A DNA stretch of 64,000 nucleotides, from assembly GCF_012328925.1 (NCBI RefSeq), contig NZ_JAAXLS010000001.1, positions 62,001-126,000 on the forward strand, in the 5' to 3' direction. This stretch comes from Amycolatopsis acididurans (GTDB lineage: Bacteria > Actinomycetota > Actinomycetes > Mycobacteriales > Pseudonocardiaceae). How positions within the stretch are numbered: the stretch's first letter is position 1; each line of letters starts with the position of its first letter. Shown piece after piece: positions 61,429-64,000 of the stretch. The notes beneath the pieces are model-generated. The model was not told where the DNA came from and did not search any database. It saw only the letters and a list, made by a program, of their open reading frames with translations. The position numbers and the translations under genes were made by a program.

Positions 61429-62304
61429 GTGGATCACGAAAAGCTCGACGCGATCGATGTGCACGTCCACATCGAGACCGACGACCACGGGCACCTGTCC
61501 CTGCCCGACGATTTCCTGGAGGCAGCGTCGGCGCATTTCGGTGCCGACGCCAAGCGCCCGACGCTGGACGAGATCGCGGCCTACTACCGCGAGCGCAACT
61601 TCGGCGCCGTCGTGTTCACCGTCGACATCGAGTACTTCTCCGGGCATCCCGCGTTGTCCAACGAGGAGATCGCCGAGGGTGCGGCCCAGCACCCCGACGT
61701 GCTGATCCCGTTCGCCAGCATCGATCCGCACAAGGGCAGGGCCGGTGCGCGGCGGCTGCGGCGGCTGGTGGAGGACCACGGCGTGCGCGGCCTGAAATTC
61801 CACCCGAGCATCCAGGACTTCGCGCCGAACGACGGCACCGCCGACCCGCTGCTGGACGTGGCACAGGAGTACGGCATCCCGGCGTTGTTCCACACCGGAC
61901 AGACGGGGATCGGGGCGAACATGCCGGGCGGGGGCGGTGTCCGGCTGTCGCTGTCGAACCCGATGCTGCTCGACGACGTGGCCGTGAAGTTCCCCGGACT
62001 GACGATCATCATGGCGCACCCGTCGTTCCCGTGGCAGGACGAGGCCCTGGCCGTGGCCACCCACAAGCCCAACGTCTACATCGACCTGTCCGGCTGGTCG
62101 CCGAAGTACTTCCCGCCGCAGCTGGTGCGCTACGCGAACTCGCTGCTGCAGGACAAGGTGCTGTTCGGCTCGGACTATCCGCTCATCACGCCGGACCGGT
62201 GGCTGCGCGATTTCGACAAGCTCGACATGAAACCCGAAGTGCGCCCCAAGATCCTCAAGGGCAACGCGGTGCGCGCACTCGGACTGGACGAGGAGAAGGC
62301 ATGA
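61429..62304 (+). CDS. Amidohydrolase family 2 (CouO-like retro-Claisen hydrolase)
   Basis: A 291-residue COG2159 amidohydrolase with intact metal motifs: IDVHVHIETDDHGH, RGLKFHPSIQDF, ALFHTGQTG, IIMAHPSFPW and VLFGSDYPLITP. In the Rhodococcus coumarate route an amidohydrolase (CouO) cleaves the 3-oxo-3-arylpropanoyl-CoA to an aromatic acid and acetyl-CoA. GTG 61429 follows AAGGAG. It overlaps the MaoC gene by 4 bp. It differs from the family-2 protein at 11529, which lacks the HxH pair. Confidence 0.8.
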   Translation: MDHEKLDAIDVHVHIETDDHGHLSLPDDFLEAASAHFGADAKRPTLDEIAAYYRERNFGAVVFTVDIEYFSGHPALSNEEIAEGAAQHPDVLIPFASIDPHKGRAGARRLRRLVEDHGVRGLKFHPSIQDFAPNDGTADPLLDVAQEYGIPALFHTGQTGIGANMPGGGGVRLSLSNPMLLDDVAVKFPGLTIIMAHPSFPWQDEALAVATHKPNVYIDLSGWSPKYFPPQLVRYANSLLQDKVLFGSDYPLITPDRWLRDFDKLDMKPEVRPKILKGNAVRALGLDEEKA

Positions 62305-62750
62305 AGGTCACTTTCGACGAGCTGAAGACCCTGGCGGGCACCGATCTCGGCACCAGCGACTGGATCACGGTCGACCAGGGCCGGATCAACATTTTCGCCG
62401 ACGCGACCGACGACCACCAGTGGATCCACGTCGATCCGGAGAGAGCCAAGGACGGCCCGTTCGGCGGCCCGATCGCGCACGGCTACCTCACCCTGTCGCT
62501 GATCATTCCACTGTGGACGAATCTGCTGGACGTCGAGGACGTGACGACGAAGGTCAACTACGGCATGAACAAGGTGCGTTTCCCCGCGCCGGTGCCCGCC
62601 GGCGCGCGGATCAGGCTGGCAGGCAGGCTCGCCGACGTCGCGGAGGTCGCCGGTAACGGTGTGCAGATGACGGCCGACCTCACGGTCGAGATCGAGGGCG
62701 GCACCAAGCCCGCGTGCGTGGCCCAGACGGTCATGCGCTTCTACCACTAG
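62301..62750 (+). CDS. MaoC-like enoyl-CoA hydratase (CouM-like)
   Basis: A 149-residue hot-dog-fold hydratase. The R-hydratase motif FADATDDHQWIHVDPERA contains the catalytic Asp and His, followed by GPFGGPIAHGYLTLSL. In this operon it should add water to the cinnamoyl-CoA double bond before oxidation by the SDR. ATG 62301 overlaps the amidohydrolase stop. Confidence 0.88.
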   Translation: MKVTFDELKTLAGTDLGTSDWITVDQGRINIFADATDDHQWIHVDPERAKDGPFGGPIAHGYLTLSLIIPLWTNLLDVEDVTTKVNYGMNKVRFPAPVPAGARIRLAGRLADVAEVAGNGVQMTADLTVEIEGGTKPACVAQTVMRFYH

Positions 62751-62771
62751 GCACGGCACGAGAGGTCGACG

Positions 62772-64000
62772 ATGATCTACCGCAGCCCGCTTCCCGACAT
62801 CGCCATCCCGGACGTGACGCTCACCGAGTTCGTGATCGGGGGAGCGCGGCGGTACGGGGACGCGACGGCACTCGTGGACGGCGTGACGGGGGAAAGCCTG
62901 ACCTACGCCGAGTTGCGCGACTCGGTGTACTCCGCCGCCGCCGGGCTCGCCGCGCTCGGCTTGGGTCCCGGCGACGTGGTCGCGCTGATGAGCCACAACC
63001 AGCCCCGGTTCGCGGTCGCGCTGCACGCCGCGATCGCGGCCGGGGCCGCGGTCACGCCCGTCAACCCGGTGTTCACGCCGGCCGAGGTGGTCAAGCAGCT
63101 CACCGCCGCGAAGGCGAAAGTGCTGATCGTGGCGGAGGAGGCGGAGGCCAAGGGACGCGAGGCCGCGGCGGCCGCCGGTATCGAGCACGTGTTCACGCTC
63201 GGCTCGCTGCCGGCCGGCGGCGAGCCGCCCGCGCAGGATCTCGACCCGGCCGCCACCGTCGCGGTGTTGCCGTTTTCCAGTGGTACCACCGGAGTTCCCA
63301 AGGGCGTGCGGCTGACCCACCGCAACCTGGTGGCCAATCTCGCCCAGACCAGGGTGGGCTGGAAGATCGGCCGGGACGACGTGCAGGCCGCGGTGCTGCC
63401 GTTCTTCCACATCTACGGGTTCACGATCATCCTCAACTCCGGGTTGCTGGCCGGCGCGAAGGTGGTCACGCTGCCGCGCTTCGAACCGCGCGGCTACCTC
63501 GCGGCGCTGGCCCGGTATCGCGTCACGCGCGCGTACTTCGCCCCGCCGATGGTGCTCACGCTCGCGACCGCGCCGGAGGTGGAGGACTACGACCTGTCCT
63601 CGCTGAGGTTCGCGCTGTGCGGGGCGGCGCCGCTGGATGTCGAGGTCACCGAGCGCGCGGAGAAACGGCTGGGCTGCCGGATCCGGCAGGGCTACGGGAT
63701 GACCGAGGCGAGCCCCGGCACGCACCAGGTCTTCGACGACGAGTTCGCCACCGTGCCGCCCGGCAGCGTGGGCCGGCTGTCGCCGAACACCGAGGCGCGA
63801 CTGGTGGAGCCGGGCACCGACACCGACGTCGGACCGGGTGAGACCGGTGAGCTGCTGATCCGCGGCCCGCAGGTGATGGCCGGGTACCTGAACAACCCGG
63901 AGGCCACGGCCGCGACGGTGACCGATGGCTGGCTGCACACGGGCGATCTGGTGCGTGCCGACGACGACGGCGTGTTCTGGATCGTGGACCGGCTCAAGGA
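62772..64000 (+). CDS. 4-coumarate-CoA-ligase-like AMP-forming acyl-CoA synthetase, 3' end outside window
   Basis: The first 409 residues of an ANL-superfamily ligase, still open at the window end. Visible motifs are FSSGTTGVPKGVRLTHRN (phosphate-binding), LPFFHIYGFT, CGAAPLDVEVTERAEKRL, RQGYGMTEASPGTH and GWLHTGDLV with the start of WIVDRLKE. The YGFT and GMTEASP wording is close to 4-coumarate/cinnamate-CoA ligases. It would activate p-hydroxycinnamates with ATP and CoA, the entry step of the operon. The C-terminal domain with its catalytic Lys lies beyond 64000. ATG 62772 lies 21 bp after the MaoC gene. Confidence 0.9.
   Translation, partial: MIYRSPLPDIAIPDVTLTEFVIGGARRYGDATALVDGVTGESLTYAELRDSVYSAAAGLAALGLGPGDVVALMSHNQPRFAVALHAAIAAGAAVTPVNPVFTPAEVVKQLTAAKAKVLIVAEEAEAKGREAAAAAGIEHVFTLGSLPAGGEPPAQDLDPAATVAVLPFSSGTTGVPKGVRLTHRNLVANLAQTRVGWKIGRDDVQAAVLPFFHIYGFTIILNSGLLAGAKVVTLPRFEPRGYLAALARYRVTRAYFAPPMVLTLATAPEVEDYDLSSLRFALCGAAPLDVEVTERAEKRLGCRIRQGYGMTEASPGTHQVFDDEFATVPPGSVGRLSPNTEARLVEPGTDTDVGPGETGELLIRGPQVMAGYLNNPEATAATVTDGWLHTGDLVRADDDGVFWIVDRLK

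Overview
The window is 64 kb of chromosome from a high-GC actinomycete. G or C dominates third codon positions, GTG starts and 4-bp ATGA/GTGA overlaps are frequent, and the regulator set (PaaX, a large ATP-binding LuxR protein, ECF41, several GntR, TetR and MarR proteins) is typical of soil actinobacteria. The mix of catabolic genes suggests Pseudonocardiales (Amycolatopsis-like), but this is an inference and no rRNA or marker gene is present to confirm it. Almost everything here is import or catabolism.

Layout. 1-2.9 kb: the end of an iron-siderophore ABC importer (binding-protein tail, two FecCD permeases) and an FMN flavoprotein. 2.9-24.6 kb: a large nitrogen-compound catabolic region controlled, I infer, by one GntR regulator (16987-17667). 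It comprises a dipeptide-type ABC importer split over two operons, three hydrolases, a cytidine-deaminase-like protein, a creatininase-family enzyme, an aldehyde dehydrogenase, a PLP-aminotransferase/sarcosine-oxidase fusion, a cyclase, a gamma-glutamyltransferase-like protein, a copper amine oxidase, a Rieske oxygenase and a glutamine-synthetase-like ligase. Four control regions in this block, and none that I noticed elsewhere, carry GGATCC/GTATCC hexamers repeated 20-21 bp apart. 24.5-31.8 kb (minus strand): an amino-acid-type ABC importer, a CapA-like protein, a CaiB/BaiF CoA-transferase and two 2-hydroxyacyl-CoA-dehydratase-like subunits that have lost most cluster cysteines.

32.0-43.7 kb: PaaX, then catR-catB-catA-catC (minus) divergent from benA-benB and a very unusual single gene encoding BenC, a GntR-type FCD sensor domain and BenD, followed by a LuxR-type BenR-like regulator. 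Together these convert benzoate to catechol, cis,cis-muconate and 3-oxoadipate enol-lactone. 43.8-45.5 kb: a TetR gene divergent from an ECF41 sigma factor with a recognisable autoregulated promoter. 45.5-47.9 kb: galB, galC and a decayed galD (gallate/protocatechuate 4,5-cleavage lower pathway) with aberrant strand composition.

48.1-57.6 kb: a complete-looking non-phosphorylative L-fucose (or L-rhamnose-type) pathway: mutarotase, GntR regulator, sugar dehydrogenase, lactonase, acid dehydratase, SDR dehydrogenase, diketo-acid hydrolase and a sugar ABC importer. 57.6-60.4 kb: two TetR genes, an aldo/keto reductase and a MarR gene. 60.5-64.0 kb: a couNOM-couL-like p-hydroxycinnamate pathway (SDR, amidohydrolase, MaoC hydratase, acyl-CoA ligase cut by the window end).

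No tRNA, rRNA, insertion sequence, prophage or CRISPR array was seen. Apart from the regions listed as regulatory, intergenic gaps are short; none exceeds 300 bp.
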